Positions 46,888 to 59,935 of a stretch of 64,000 nucleotides of DNA are shown one piece after another. The DNA is taken from assembly GCA_963691705.1 (NCBI GenBank), contig OY829541.1:29834719-29898718 (forward strand). The letters run 5' to 3'. Source of the stretch: Viola odorata. Taxonomy: Eukaryota; Streptophyta; Magnoliopsida; Malpighiales; Violaceae. Positions within the stretch are counted from its first letter, which is position 1, and the number at the start of each line of letters is the position of its first letter. The notes under the pieces were generated by a model. It saw nothing but the letters and a program-made list of their open reading frames with translations, was not told the origin of the DNA and did no database searches. Position numbers and translations under genes: made by a program.

Positions 46888-47376
46888 TGATACGATCCTG
46901 GTTCCTTAGGATGCGTAGCACCAATTTTGATCTTTGTTCAAAGACGGATTTCCTGCGGAAATAAATAACTCGACAAGTACGAGCTTAGACCACTTAGCTA
47001 ACCTGTGCTAAGAGCCCTAATCGATTTCAAGTCAAGGATCTTGAATCGGATTCTTAGGACTAGACTCAACGATGTGAGAATCACACTAAGAGAAACGACA
47101 CAATAACGCAATTCCAAGATTTACTTGTATACGACTCAAGTATTGCAGACTCAAGAAGAACAAGGTTCAACCAACTTGAACAAGGGGCGGAGATTAAAGA
47201 GAATATCTCAATTTATCAAATAACAGCCAAGTTTCTAAGGAGGCCAAGCGGCTCCTTATATAGGTTACAAGCAAACCCTAATAGGAATAGAAGTAGGAGT
47301 TCTAATAGGAATAGAAGTAGAAGTTCTAATTAAAGAAAATAACTTAATTAACTAATTAACTAACTAATTAATTACA
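46888..47376 (-). repeat. Presumed LTR, copy 19
   Basis: Matches consensus. Confidence 0.6.
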
Positions 47377-48540
47377 TTAAATATAAATATATTTAAATAC
47401 ATTCCAGCAGCCCATGTCGAGTTCTCCATCATCGGGCCAAGGTTTGGGCCGAAACTTCATGTTGTATGTTGTCTTACGCACAGACTGCGCGCCATAATGT
47501 TTACGTCCATAACTTTCAAACCACTGGGCCAAATGAGCTGAATCTTGTCCCACCTGAAAGATAACATCCTTAAGTTTCCAACGAGAGGTCGATCGCACGA
47601 TTCCTACATGTAAAGCTCCAGATACGTTCTGACGAAGTTGTCTGTTGTGTCTGCGCCTCCAAGGCACCTTCCATGTCATCCTTTGCCTGAAAGCTTGATC
47701 AAGCAGCGTCTCCTGCCTTGTCTCCATGTCTAGGGGTTGCATTAACGTCACTGGGGTTAACCATGGGGCTAGGATCGTATCATTCCCTTCCCCTTCGAAA
47801 AGATTCGCCCTCGAATCTGATTCTTTTAAGACAACAATTCTATTAGAATCAACAAAGGAAACACATGAAGGAAAGGGATTACCCAAGGCATCCAACTCTA
47901 ATTGTTGCAACTTAGACAACTCCTTCTCCTTCAAAACATCTTGCTTTTGCTGCCCTGAAGAGAATAAATAAGAAGAAGAAGAATTAGTTAACCCATGCTC
48001 ACTCTTTTCATGGGGGCTATTTTGATTAGTCTTCTCTAAGACTTTGGGTTCTTTTAAGCCCTCTTCTTTTTCTCGCTCACTCACTTCTGCTTTCCCTTGG
48101 ACACTCAAGTCACACTCAATCGCAAGCGTTGTAGTATTCTTGACATCCTCTCGCCGTGGTGCACCGCCACGAAGCCTCTCAATTAGTTCTCTAATGTGCT
48201 TATCCCTGGCTTGGTGTTCTCGCACAAGTTCATCCAATCTCACATTGAGTTTCTCTATGGTGATCGCCGCTTGTAACATACCCTCTAAGGAGAAGAACTC
48301 AGTGTAATGCAGTGGATCAATTATCTCTTGGTTGAGGCCTTCGAAGAATCTTGTCATCGTCTCCCTTTTGGTCTCCTTGACTTGTGCTCTCTTCAAAGCA
48401 ATCTTCATCTCATTAAAGTACTCTTCAACACTCTTATTTCCTTGTGTCAAGGTCTCCAACTTTCGGAGATGCTCACGTCTGAGGTGAGTACGGACATCAT
48501 CCTCATAATCTCGCCTCTTAGACCATTGCGTGTAAGACAT
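47377..48540 (-). CDS. GAG-like protein, copy 19, Q324K
   Basis: Intact ORF with Gln324 to Lys (base 47571), plus a private synonymous change at 47641 (AGG to AGA, Arg300). It is the last of the three Q324K copies. Confidence 0.7.
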   Translation of the reverse strand: MSYTQWSKRRDYEDDVRTHLRREHLRKLETLTQGNKSVEEYFNEMKIALKRAQVKETKRETMTRFFEGLNQEIIDPLHYTEFFSLEGMLQAAITIEKLNVRLDELVREHQARDKHIRELIERLRGGAPRREDVKNTTTLAIECDLSVQGKAEVSEREKEEGLKEPKVLEKTNQNSPHEKSEHGLTNSSSSYLFSSGQQKQDVLKEKELSKLQQLELDALGNPFPSCVSFVDSNRIVVLKESDSRANLFEGEGNDTILAPWLTPVTLMQPLDMETRQETLLDQAFRQRMTWKVPWRRRHNRQLRQNVSGALHVGIVRSTSRWKLKDVIFQVGQDSAHLAQWFESYGRKHYGAQSVRKTTYNMKFRPKPWPDDGELDMGCWNVFKYIYI

Positions 48541-49398
48541 ACTGCAATTCCTGTAAATTCACAACACGAAAAGAAGCATAAAATTGCACTAATCCTAGCA
48601 CTCCCTCACGTGTTTACTCTCATGTTTGAACTCTCTAATGCTCTCACAAAATTCACTCAAATAATCCCTGCAATTGTTCAAGTGTTAGTAAGACTCAAGA
48701 GTTCAAGAAAAGCTTCCAAGAAGACTCTCAAAGAAAACTAGCACTGAAAAGAATTGTGACACTTGATATTTGAGTAATTGCAAGAACAACCAATCAAACA
48801 AATAGCAAGTAGAGTAGAAGGCAATTTCAAGGAATCAAAGAAAGCTCAAAATCGACTCGAAAGGACTCAACAAGTTCAATTTCAGTTCTGTTTTTTTTTT
48901 TTTTTTGACTATGAACACAGCTTAGTGTTTTGATCACAACTTTTTATTCTTAACTCTGAATCGATTGATTCTTTTTGATACGGAAGCCCAACTAACACAG
49001 CTTTCCAACGGATCCTTTTCCACTCAAAACTGACTTCAGTAGCTATATATTAAAATTAATTTCGACAACTTAAAATTGTGCAGGATTTGGCAGAAACACA
49101 ATTTAGTAAATCGACTATAGCTTTTGACTCCGGTATCGGAATCACTTGATTCTTTTTGATTAGGAATCCTTACAAGTGCAGCTTTCCAACGCAACCACAA
49201 TCACCCAAACCGGACTTCAATAGCTATATATTAAAATTCGATTTTGACAACTGACCAGAATTTGCACATAAACGAACCAAGCACAGCAAAGAAATCGGTT
49301 TTGAATGGAGTAGAATGAATTACCGATTTCAACGATGAAAACTTGAAACAAATAAAGATACTTACCAATCTTTGAACGCCTTAAGCTCCACTACCAAC

Positions 49399-49887
49399 TG
49401 ATACGATCCTGGTTCCTTAGGATGCGTAGCACCAATTTTGATCTTTGTTCAAAGACGGATTTCCTGCGGAAATAAATAACTCGACAAGTACGAGCTTAGA
49501 CCACTTAGCTAACCTGTGCTAAGAGCCCTAATCGATTTCAAGTCAAGGATCTTGAATCGGATTCTTAGGACTAGACTCAACGATGTGAGAATCACACTAA
49601 GAGAAACGACACAATAACGCAATTCCAAGATTTACTTGTATACGACTCAAGTATTGCAGACTCAAGAAGAACAAGGTTCAACCAACTTGAACAAGGGGCG
49701 GAGATTAAAGAGAATATCTCAATTTATCAAATAACAGCCAAGTTTCTAAGGAGGCCAAGCGGCTCCTTATATAGGTTACAAGCAAACCCTAATAGGAATA
49801 GAAGTAGGAGTTCTAATAGGAATAGAAGTAGAAGTTCTAATTAAAGAAAATAACTTAATTAACTAATTAACTAACTAATTAATTACA
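49399..49887 (-). repeat. Presumed LTR, copy 20
   Basis: Matches consensus. Confidence 0.6.
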
Positions 49888-51051
49888 TTAAATATAAATA
49901 TATTTAAATACATTCCAGCAGCCCATGTCGAGTTCTCCATCATCGGGCCAAGGTTTGGGCCGAAACTTCATGTTGTATGTTGTCTTACGCACAGACTGCG
50001 CGCCATAATGTTTACGTCCATAACTTTCAAACCACTGGGCCAAATGAGCTGAATCTTGTCCCACCTGAAAGATAACATCCTGAAGTTTCCAACGAGAGGT
50101 CGATCGCACGATTCCTACATGTAAAGCTCCAGATACGTTCTGACGAAGTTGCCTGTTGTGTCTGCGCCTCCAAGGCACCTTCCATGTCATCCTTTGCCTG
50201 AAAGCTTGATCAAGCAGCGTCTCCTGCCTTGTCTCCATGTCTAGGGGTTGCATTAACGTCACTGGGGTTAACCATGGGGCTAGGATCGTATCATTCCCTT
50301 CCCCTTCGAAAAGATTCGCCCTCGAATCTGATTCTTTTAAGACAACAATTCTATTAGAATCAACAAAGGAAACACATGAAGGAAAGGGATTACCCAAGGC
50401 ATCCAACTCTAATTGTTGCAACTTAGACAACTCCTTCTCCTTCAAAACATCTTGCTTTTGCTGCCCTGAAGAGAATAAATAAGAAGAAGAAGAATTAGTT
50501 AACCCATGCTCACTCTTTTCATGGGGGCTATTTTGATTAGTCTTCTCTAAGACTTTGGGTTCTTTTAAGCCCTCTTCTTTTTCTCGCTCACTCACTTCTG
50601 CTTTCCCTTGGACACTCAAGTCACACTCAATCGCAAGCGTTGTAGTATTCTTGACATCCTCTCGCCGTGGTGCACCGCCACGAAGCCTCTCAATTAGTTC
50701 TCTAATGTGCTTATCCCTGGCTTGGTGTTCTCGCACAAGTTCATCCAATCTCACATTGAGTTTCTCTATGGTGATCGCCGCTTGTAACATACCCTCTAAG
50801 GAGAAGAACTCAGTGTAATGCAGTGGATCAATTATCTCTTGGTTGAGGCCTTCGAAGAATCTTGTCATCGTCTCCCTTTTGGTCTCCTTGACTTGTGCTC
50901 TCTTCAAAGCAATCTTCATCTCATTAAAGTACTCTTCAACACTCTTATTTCCTTGTGTCAAGGTCTCCAACTTTCGGAGATGCTCACGTCTGAGGTGAGT
51001 ACGGACATCATCCTCATAATCTCGCCTCTTAGACCATTGCGTGTAAGACAT
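49888..51051 (-). CDS. GAG-like protein, copy 20
   Basis: Intact ORF with the ancestral Gln324, so the Q324K run stops here. The T16 tract (48891..48906) and the T-to-C change at 49020 lie on its plus-strand left side, in the leader of copy 19. Confidence 0.7.
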   Translation of the reverse strand: MSYTQWSKRRDYEDDVRTHLRREHLRKLETLTQGNKSVEEYFNEMKIALKRAQVKETKRETMTRFFEGLNQEIIDPLHYTEFFSLEGMLQAAITIEKLNVRLDELVREHQARDKHIRELIERLRGGAPRREDVKNTTTLAIECDLSVQGKAEVSEREKEEGLKEPKVLEKTNQNSPHEKSEHGLTNSSSSYLFSSGQQKQDVLKEKELSKLQQLELDALGNPFPSCVSFVDSNRIVVLKESDSRANLFEGEGNDTILAPWLTPVTLMQPLDMETRQETLLDQAFRQRMTWKVPWRRRHNRQLRQNVSGALHVGIVRSTSRWKLQDVIFQVGQDSAHLAQWFESYGRKHYGAQSVRKTTYNMKFRPKPWPDDGELDMGCWNVFKYIYI

Positions 51052-51910
51052 ACTGCAATTCCTGTAAATTCACAACACGAAAAGAAGCATAAAATTGCAC
51101 TAATCCTAGCACTCCCTCACGTGTTTACTCTCATGTTTGAACTCTCTAATGCTCTCACAAAATTCACTCAAATAATCCCTGCAATTGTTCAAGTGTTAGT
51201 AAGACTCAAGAGTTCAAGAAAAGCTTCCAAGAAGACTCTCAAAGAAAACTAGCACTGAAAAGAATTGTGACACTTGATATTTGAGTAATTGCAAGAACAA
51301 CCAATCAAACAAATAGCAAGTAGAGTAGAAGGCAATTTCAAGGAATCAAAGAAAGCTCAAAATCGACTCGAAAGGACTCAACAAGTTCAATTTCAGTTCT
51401 GTTTTTTTTTTTTTTTTTGACTATGAACACAGCTTAGTGTTTTGATCACAACTTTTTATTCTTAACTCTGAATCGATTGATTCTTTTTGATACGGAAGCC
51501 CAACTAACACAGCTTTCCAACGGATCCTTTTTCACTCAAAACTGACTTCAGTAGCTATATATTAAAATTAATTTCGACAACTTAAAATTGTGCAGGATTT
51601 GGCAGAAACACAATTTAGTAAATCGACTATAGCTTTTGACTCCGGTATCGGAATCACTTGATTCTTTTTGATTAGGAATCCTTACAAGTGCAGCTTTCCA
51701 ACGCAACCACAATCACCCAAACCGGACTTCAATAGCTATATATTAAAATTCGATTTTGACAACTGACCAGAATTTGCACATAAACGAACCAAGCACAGCA
51801 AAGAAATCGGTTTTGAATGGAGTAGAATGAATTACCGATTTCAACGATGAAAACTTGAAACAAATAAAGATACTTACCAATCTTTGAACGCCTTAAGCTC
51901 CACTACCAAC

Positions 51911-52399
51911 TGATACGATCCTGGTTCCTTAGGATGCGTAGCACCAATTTTGATCTTTGTTCAAAGACGGATTTCCTGCGGAAATAAATAACTCGACAAG
52001 TACGAGCTTAGACCACTTAGCTAACCTGTGCTAAGAGCCCTAATCGATTTCAAGTCAAGGATCTTGAATCGGATTCTTAGGACTAGACTCAACGATGTGA
52101 GAATCACACTAAGAGAAACGACACAATAACGCAATTCCAAGATTTACTTGTATACGACTCAAGTATTGCAGACTCAAGAAGAACAAGGTTCAACCAACTT
52201 GAACAAGGGGCGGAGATTAAAGAGAATATCTCAATTTATCAAATAACAGCCAAGTTTCTAAGGAGGCCAAGCGGCTCCTTATATAGGTTACAAGCAAACC
52301 CTAATAGGAATAGAAGTAGGAGTTCTAATAGGAATAGAAGTAGAAGTTCTAATTAAAGAAAATAACTTAATTAACTAATTAACTAACTAATTAATTACA
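51911..52399 (-). repeat. Presumed LTR, copy 21
   Basis: Matches consensus. Confidence 0.6.
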
Positions 52400-53563
52400 T
52401 TAAATATAAATATATTTAAATACATTCCAGCAGCCCATGTCGAGTTCTCCATCATCGGGCCAAGGTTTGGGCCGAAACTTCATGTTGTATGTTGTCTTAC
52501 GCACAGACTGCGCGCCATAATGTTTACGTCCATAACTTTCAAACCACTGGGCCAAATGAGCTGAATCTTGTCCCACCTGAAAGATAACATCCTGAAGTTT
52601 CCAACGAGAGGTCGATCGCACGATTCCTACATGTAAAGCTCCAGATACGTTCTGACGAAGTTGCCTGTTGTGTCTGCGCCTCCAAGGCACCTTCCATGTC
52701 ATCCTTTGCCTGAAAGCTTGATCAAGCAGCGTCTCCTGCCTTGTCTCCATGTCTAGGGGTTGCATTAACGTCACTGGGGTTAACCATGGGGCTAGGATCG
52801 TATCATTCCCTTCCCCTTCGAAAAGATTCGCCCTCGAATCTGATTCTTTTAAGACAACAATTCTATTAGAATCAACAAAGGAAACACATGAAGGAAAGGG
52901 ATTACCCAAGGCATCCAACTCTAATTGTTGCAACTTAGACAACTCCTTCTCCTTCAAAACATCTTGCTTTTGCTGCCCTGAAGAGAATAAATAAGAAGAA
53001 GAAGAATTAGTTAACCCATGCTCACTCTTTTCATGGGGGCTATTTTGATTAGTCTTCTCTAAGACTTTGGGTTCTTTTAAGCCCTCTTCTTTTTCTCGCT
53101 CACTCACTTCTGCTTTCCCTTGGACACTCAAGTCACACTCAATCGCAAGCGTTGTAGTATTCTTGACATCCTCTCGCCGTGGTGCACCGCCACGAAGCCT
53201 CTCAATTAGTTCTCTAATGTGCTTATCCCTGGCTTGGTGTTCTCGCACAAGTTCATCCAATCTCACATTGAGTTTCTCTATGGTGATCGCCGCTTGTAAC
53301 ATACCCTCTAAGGAGAAGAACTCAGTGTAATGCAGTGGATCAATTATCTCTTGGTTGAGGCCTTCGAAGAATCTTGTCATCGTCTCCCTTTTGGTCTCCT
53401 TGACTTGTGCTCTCTTCAAAGCAATCTTCATCTCATTAAAGTACTCTTCAACACTCTTATTTCCTTGTGTCAAGGTCTCCAACTTTCGGAGATGCTCACG
53501 TCTGAGGTGAGTACGGACATCATCCTCATAATCTCGCCTCTTAGACCATTGCGTGTAAGACAT
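52400..53563 (-). CDS. GAG-like protein, copy 21
   Basis: Intact ORF, unchanged protein. It lies in a stretch of three units (50237 to 57772) without any difference seen. Confidence 0.7.
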   Translation of the reverse strand: MSYTQWSKRRDYEDDVRTHLRREHLRKLETLTQGNKSVEEYFNEMKIALKRAQVKETKRETMTRFFEGLNQEIIDPLHYTEFFSLEGMLQAAITIEKLNVRLDELVREHQARDKHIRELIERLRGGAPRREDVKNTTTLAIECDLSVQGKAEVSEREKEEGLKEPKVLEKTNQNSPHEKSEHGLTNSSSSYLFSSGQQKQDVLKEKELSKLQQLELDALGNPFPSCVSFVDSNRIVVLKESDSRANLFEGEGNDTILAPWLTPVTLMQPLDMETRQETLLDQAFRQRMTWKVPWRRRHNRQLRQNVSGALHVGIVRSTSRWKLQDVIFQVGQDSAHLAQWFESYGRKHYGAQSVRKTTYNMKFRPKPWPDDGELDMGCWNVFKYIYI

Positions 53564-54422
53564 ACTGCAATTCCTGTAAATTCACAACACGAAAAGAAGC
53601 ATAAAATTGCACTAATCCTAGCACTCCCTCACGTGTTTACTCTCATGTTTGAACTCTCTAATGCTCTCACAAAATTCACTCAAATAATCCCTGCAATTGT
53701 TCAAGTGTTAGTAAGACTCAAGAGTTCAAGAAAAGCTTCCAAGAAGACTCTCAAAGAAAACTAGCACTGAAAAGAATTGTGACACTTGATATTTGAGTAA
53801 TTGCAAGAACAACCAATCAAACAAATAGCAAGTAGAGTAGAAGGCAATTTCAAGGAATCAAAGAAAGCTCAAAATCGACTCGAAAGGACTCAACAAGTTC
53901 AATTTCAGTTCTGTTTTTTTTTTTTTTTTTGACTATGAACACAGCTTAGTGTTTTGATCACAACTTTTTATTCTTAACTCTGAATCGATTGATTCTTTTT
54001 GATACGGAAGCCCAACTAACACAGCTTTCCAACGGATCCTTTTTCACTCAAAACTGACTTCAGTAGCTATATATTAAAATTAATTTCGACAACTTAAAAT
54101 TGTGCAGGATTTGGCAGAAACACAATTTAGTAAATCGACTATAGCTTTTGACTCCGGTATCGGAATCACTTGATTCTTTTTGATTAGGAATCCTTACAAG
54201 TGCAGCTTTCCAACGCAACCACAATCACCCAAACCGGACTTCAATAGCTATATATTAAAATTCGATTTTGACAACTGACCAGAATTTGCACATAAACGAA
54301 CCAAGCACAGCAAAGAAATCGGTTTTGAATGGAGTAGAATGAATTACCGATTTCAACGATGAAAACTTGAAACAAATAAAGATACTTACCAATCTTTGAA
54401 CGCCTTAAGCTCCACTACCAAC

Positions 54423-54911
54423 TGATACGATCCTGGTTCCTTAGGATGCGTAGCACCAATTTTGATCTTTGTTCAAAGACGGATTTCCTGCGGAAATAAA
54501 TAACTCGACAAGTACGAGCTTAGACCACTTAGCTAACCTGTGCTAAGAGCCCTAATCGATTTCAAGTCAAGGATCTTGAATCGGATTCTTAGGACTAGAC
54601 TCAACGATGTGAGAATCACACTAAGAGAAACGACACAATAACGCAATTCCAAGATTTACTTGTATACGACTCAAGTATTGCAGACTCAAGAAGAACAAGG
54701 TTCAACCAACTTGAACAAGGGGCGGAGATTAAAGAGAATATCTCAATTTATCAAATAACAGCCAAGTTTCTAAGGAGGCCAAGCGGCTCCTTATATAGGT
54801 TACAAGCAAACCCTAATAGGAATAGAAGTAGGAGTTCTAATAGGAATAGAAGTAGAAGTTCTAATTAAAGAAAATAACTTAATTAACTAATTAACTAACT
54901 AATTAATTACA
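54423..54911 (-). repeat. Presumed LTR, copy 22
   Basis: Matches consensus. Confidence 0.6.
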
Positions 54912-56075
54912 TTAAATATAAATATATTTAAATACATTCCAGCAGCCCATGTCGAGTTCTCCATCATCGGGCCAAGGTTTGGGCCGAAACTTCATGTTGT
55001 ATGTTGTCTTACGCACAGACTGCGCGCCATAATGTTTACGTCCATAACTTTCAAACCACTGGGCCAAATGAGCTGAATCTTGTCCCACCTGAAAGATAAC
55101 ATCCTGAAGTTTCCAACGAGAGGTCGATCGCACGATTCCTACATGTAAAGCTCCAGATACGTTCTGACGAAGTTGCCTGTTGTGTCTGCGCCTCCAAGGC
55201 ACCTTCCATGTCATCCTTTGCCTGAAAGCTTGATCAAGCAGCGTCTCCTGCCTTGTCTCCATGTCTAGGGGTTGCATTAACGTCACTGGGGTTAACCATG
55301 GGGCTAGGATCGTATCATTCCCTTCCCCTTCGAAAAGATTCGCCCTCGAATCTGATTCTTTTAAGACAACAATTCTATTAGAATCAACAAAGGAAACACA
55401 TGAAGGAAAGGGATTACCCAAGGCATCCAACTCTAATTGTTGCAACTTAGACAACTCCTTCTCCTTCAAAACATCTTGCTTTTGCTGCCCTGAAGAGAAT
55501 AAATAAGAAGAAGAAGAATTAGTTAACCCATGCTCACTCTTTTCATGGGGGCTATTTTGATTAGTCTTCTCTAAGACTTTGGGTTCTTTTAAGCCCTCTT
55601 CTTTTTCTCGCTCACTCACTTCTGCTTTCCCTTGGACACTCAAGTCACACTCAATCGCAAGCGTTGTAGTATTCTTGACATCCTCTCGCCGTGGTGCACC
55701 GCCACGAAGCCTCTCAATTAGTTCTCTAATGTGCTTATCCCTGGCTTGGTGTTCTCGCACAAGTTCATCCAATCTCACATTGAGTTTCTCTATGGTGATC
55801 GCCGCTTGTAACATACCCTCTAAGGAGAAGAACTCAGTGTAATGCAGTGGATCAATTATCTCTTGGTTGAGGCCTTCGAAGAATCTTGTCATCGTCTCCC
55901 TTTTGGTCTCCTTGACTTGTGCTCTCTTCAAAGCAATCTTCATCTCATTAAAGTACTCTTCAACACTCTTATTTCCTTGTGTCAAGGTCTCCAACTTTCG
56001 GAGATGCTCACGTCTGAGGTGAGTACGGACATCATCCTCATAATCTCGCCTCTTAGACCATTGCGTGTAAGACAT
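54912..56075 (-). CDS. GAG-like protein, copy 22
   Basis: Intact ORF, unchanged protein. Leader and LTR also match consensus. Confidence 0.7.
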   Translation of the reverse strand: MSYTQWSKRRDYEDDVRTHLRREHLRKLETLTQGNKSVEEYFNEMKIALKRAQVKETKRETMTRFFEGLNQEIIDPLHYTEFFSLEGMLQAAITIEKLNVRLDELVREHQARDKHIRELIERLRGGAPRREDVKNTTTLAIECDLSVQGKAEVSEREKEEGLKEPKVLEKTNQNSPHEKSEHGLTNSSSSYLFSSGQQKQDVLKEKELSKLQQLELDALGNPFPSCVSFVDSNRIVVLKESDSRANLFEGEGNDTILAPWLTPVTLMQPLDMETRQETLLDQAFRQRMTWKVPWRRRHNRQLRQNVSGALHVGIVRSTSRWKLQDVIFQVGQDSAHLAQWFESYGRKHYGAQSVRKTTYNMKFRPKPWPDDGELDMGCWNVFKYIYI

Positions 56076-56934
56076 ACTGCAATTCCTGTAAATTCACAAC
56101 ACGAAAAGAAGCATAAAATTGCACTAATCCTAGCACTCCCTCACGTGTTTACTCTCATGTTTGAACTCTCTAATGCTCTCACAAAATTCACTCAAATAAT
56201 CCCTGCAATTGTTCAAGTGTTAGTAAGACTCAAGAGTTCAAGAAAAGCTTCCAAGAAGACTCTCAAAGAAAACTAGCACTGAAAAGAATTGTGACACTTG
56301 ATATTTGAGTAATTGCAAGAACAACCAATCAAACAAATAGCAAGTAGAGTAGAAGGCAATTTCAAGGAATCAAAGAAAGCTCAAAATCGACTCGAAAGGA
56401 CTCAACAAGTTCAATTTCAGTTCTGTTTTTTTTTTTTTTTTTGACTATGAACACAGCTTAGTGTTTTGATCACAACTTTTTATTCTTAACTCTGAATCGA
56501 TTGATTCTTTTTGATACGGAAGCCCAACTAACACAGCTTTCCAACGGATCCTTTTTCACTCAAAACTGACTTCAGTAGCTATATATTAAAATTAATTTCG
56601 ACAACTTAAAATTGTGCAGGATTTGGCAGAAACACAATTTAGTAAATCGACTATAGCTTTTGACTCCGGTATCGGAATCACTTGATTCTTTTTGATTAGG
56701 AATCCTTACAAGTGCAGCTTTCCAACGCAACCACAATCACCCAAACCGGACTTCAATAGCTATATATTAAAATTCGATTTTGACAACTGACCAGAATTTG
56801 CACATAAACGAACCAAGCACAGCAAAGAAATCGGTTTTGAATGGAGTAGAATGAATTACCGATTTCAACGATGAAAACTTGAAACAAATAAAGATACTTA
56901 CCAATCTTTGAACGCCTTAAGCTCCACTACCAAC

Positions 56935-57423
56935 TGATACGATCCTGGTTCCTTAGGATGCGTAGCACCAATTTTGATCTTTGTTCAAAGACGGATTTCC
57001 TGCGGAAATAAATAACTCGACAAGTACGAGCTTAGACCACTTAGCTAACCTGTGCTAAGAGCCCTAATCGATTTCAAGTCAAGGATCTTGAATCGGATTC
57101 TTAGGACTAGACTCAACGATGTGAGAATCACACTAAGAGAAACGACACAATAACGCAATTCCAAGATTTACTTGTATACGACTCAAGTATTGCAGACTCA
57201 AGAAGAACAAGGTTCAACCAACTTGAACAAGGGGCGGAGATTAAAGAGAATATCTCAATTTATCAAATAACAGCCAAGTTTCTAAGGAGGCCAAGCGGCT
57301 CCTTATATAGGTTACAAGCAAACCCTAATAGGAATAGAAGTAGGAGTTCTAATAGGAATAGAAGTAGAAGTTCTAATTAAAGAAAATAACTTAATTAACT
57401 AATTAACTAACTAATTAATTACA
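56935..57423 (-). repeat. Presumed LTR, copy 23
   Basis: Matches consensus. Confidence 0.6.
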
Positions 57424-58587
57424 TTAAATATAAATATATTTAAATACATTCCAGCAGCCCATGTCGAGTTCTCCATCATCGGGCCAAGGTTTGGGCCGAA
57501 ACTTCATGTTGTATGTTGTCTTACGCACAGACTGCGCGCCATAATGTTTACGTCCATAACTTTCAAACCACTGGGCCAAATGAGCTGAATCTTGTCCCAC
57601 CTGAAAGATAACATCCTGAAGTTTCCAACGAGAGGTCGATCGCACGATTCCTACATGTAAAGCTCCAGATACGTTCTGACGAAGTTGCCTGTTGTGTCTG
57701 CGCCTCCAAGGCACCTTCCATGTCATCCTTTGCCTGAAAGCTTGATCAAGCAGCGTCTCCTGCCTTGTCTCCATGTCTAGGGGTTGCATTAACGTCACTG
57801 GGGTTAACCATGGGGCTAGGATCGTATCATTCCCTTCCCCTTCGAAAAGATTCGCCCTCGAATCTGATTCTTTTAAGACAACAATTCTATTAGAATCAAC
57901 AAAGGAAACACATGAAGGAAAGGGATTACCCAAGGCATCCAACTCTAATTGTTGCAACTTAGACAACTCCTTCTCCTTCAAAACATCTTGCTTTTGCTGC
58001 CCTGAAGAGAATAAATAAGAAGAAGAAGAATTAGTTAACCCATGCTCACTCTTTTCATGGGGGCTATTTTGATTAGTCTTCTCTAAGACTTTGGGTTCTT
58101 TTAAGCCCTCTTCTTTTTCTCGCTCACTCACTTCTGCTTTCCCTTGGACACTCAAGTCACACTCAATCGCAAGCGTTGTAGTATTCTTGACATCCTCTCG
58201 CCGTGGTGCACCGCCACGAAGCCTCTCAATTAGTTCTCTAATGTGCTTATCCCTGGCTTGGTGTTCTCGCACAAGTTCATCCAATCTCACATTGAGTTTC
58301 TCTATGGTGATCGCCGCTTGTAACATACCCTCTAAGGAGAAGAACTCAGTGTAATGCAGTGGATCAATTATCTCTTGGTTGAGGCCTTCGAAGAATCTTG
58401 TCATCGTCTCCCTTTTGGTCTCCTTGACTTGTGCTCTCTTCAAAGCAATCTTCATCTCATTAAAGTACTCTTCAACACTCTTATTTCCTTGTGTCAAGGT
58501 CTCCAACTTTCGGAGATGCTCACGTCTGAGGTGAGTACGGACATCATCCTCATAATCTCGCCTCTTAGACCATTGCGTGTAAGACAT
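57424..58587 (-). CDS. GAG-like protein, copy 23
   Basis: Intact ORF, unchanged protein. Its leader carries an A-to-G change at 59370, shared with the next leader. Confidence 0.7.
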   Translation of the reverse strand: MSYTQWSKRRDYEDDVRTHLRREHLRKLETLTQGNKSVEEYFNEMKIALKRAQVKETKRETMTRFFEGLNQEIIDPLHYTEFFSLEGMLQAAITIEKLNVRLDELVREHQARDKHIRELIERLRGGAPRREDVKNTTTLAIECDLSVQGKAEVSEREKEEGLKEPKVLEKTNQNSPHEKSEHGLTNSSSSYLFSSGQQKQDVLKEKELSKLQQLELDALGNPFPSCVSFVDSNRIVVLKESDSRANLFEGEGNDTILAPWLTPVTLMQPLDMETRQETLLDQAFRQRMTWKVPWRRRHNRQLRQNVSGALHVGIVRSTSRWKLQDVIFQVGQDSAHLAQWFESYGRKHYGAQSVRKTTYNMKFRPKPWPDDGELDMGCWNVFKYIYI

Positions 58588-59446
58588 ACTGCAATTCCTG
58601 TAAATTCACAACACGAAAAGAAGCATAAAATTGCACTAATCCTAGCACTCCCTCACGTGTTTACTCTCATGTTTGAACTCTCTAATGCTCTCACAAAATT
58701 CACTCAAATAATCCCTGCAATTGTTCAAGTGTTAGTAAGACTCAAGAGTTCAAGAAAAGCTTCCAAGAAGACTCTCAAAGAAAACTAGCACTGAAAAGAA
58801 TTGTGACACTTGATATTTGAGTAATTGCAAGAACAACCAATCAAACAAATAGCAAGTAGAGTAGAAGGCAATTTCAAGGAATCAAAGAAAGCTCAAAATC
58901 GACTCGAAAGGACTCAACAAGTTCAATTTCAGTTCTGTTTTTTTTTTTTTTTTTGACTATGAACACAGCTTAGTGTTTTGATCACAACTTTTTATTCTTA
59001 ACTCTGAATCGATTGATTCTTTTTGATACGGAAGCCCAACTAACACAGCTTTCCAACGGATCCTTTTTCACTCAAAACTGACTTCAGTAGCTATATATTA
59101 AAATTAATTTCGACAACTTAAAATTGTGCAGGATTTGGCAGAAACACAATTTAGTAAATCGACTATAGCTTTTGACTCCGGTATCGGAATCACTTGATTC
59201 TTTTTGATTAGGAATCCTTACAAGTGCAGCTTTCCAACGCAACCACAATCACCCAAACCGGACTTCAATAGCTATATATTAAAATTCGATTTTGACAACT
59301 GACCAGAATTTGCACATAAACGAACCAAGCACAGCAAAGAAATCGGTTTTGAATGGAGTAGAATGAATTGCCGATTTCAACGATGAAAACTTGAAACAAA
59401 TAAAGATACTTACCAATCTTTGAACGCCTTAAGCTCCACTACCAAC

Positions 59447-59935
59447 TGATACGATCCTGGTTCCTTAGGATGCGTAGCACCAATTTTGATCTTTGTTCAA
59501 AGACGGATTTCCTGCGGAAATAAATAACTCGACAAGTACGAGCTTAGACCACTTAGCTAACCTGTGCTAAGAGCCCTAATCGATTTCAAGTCAAGGATCT
59601 TGAATCGGATTCTTAGGACTAGACTCAACGATGTGAGAATCACACTAAGAGAAACGACACAATAACGCAATTCCAAGATTTACTTGTATACGACTCAAGT
59701 ATTGCAGACTCAAGAAGAACAAGGTTCAACCAACTTGAACAAGGGGCGGAGATTAAAGAGAATATCTCAATTTATCAAATAACAGCCAAGTTTCTAAGGA
59801 GGCCAAGCGGCTCCTTATATAGGTTACAAGCAAACCCTAATAGGAATAGAAGTAGGAGTTCTAATAGGAATAGAAGTAGAAGTTCTAATTAAAGAAAATA
59901 ACTTAATTAACTAATTAACTAACTAATTAATTACA
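59447..59935 (-). repeat. Presumed LTR, copy 24
   Basis: Matches consensus. Confidence 0.6.
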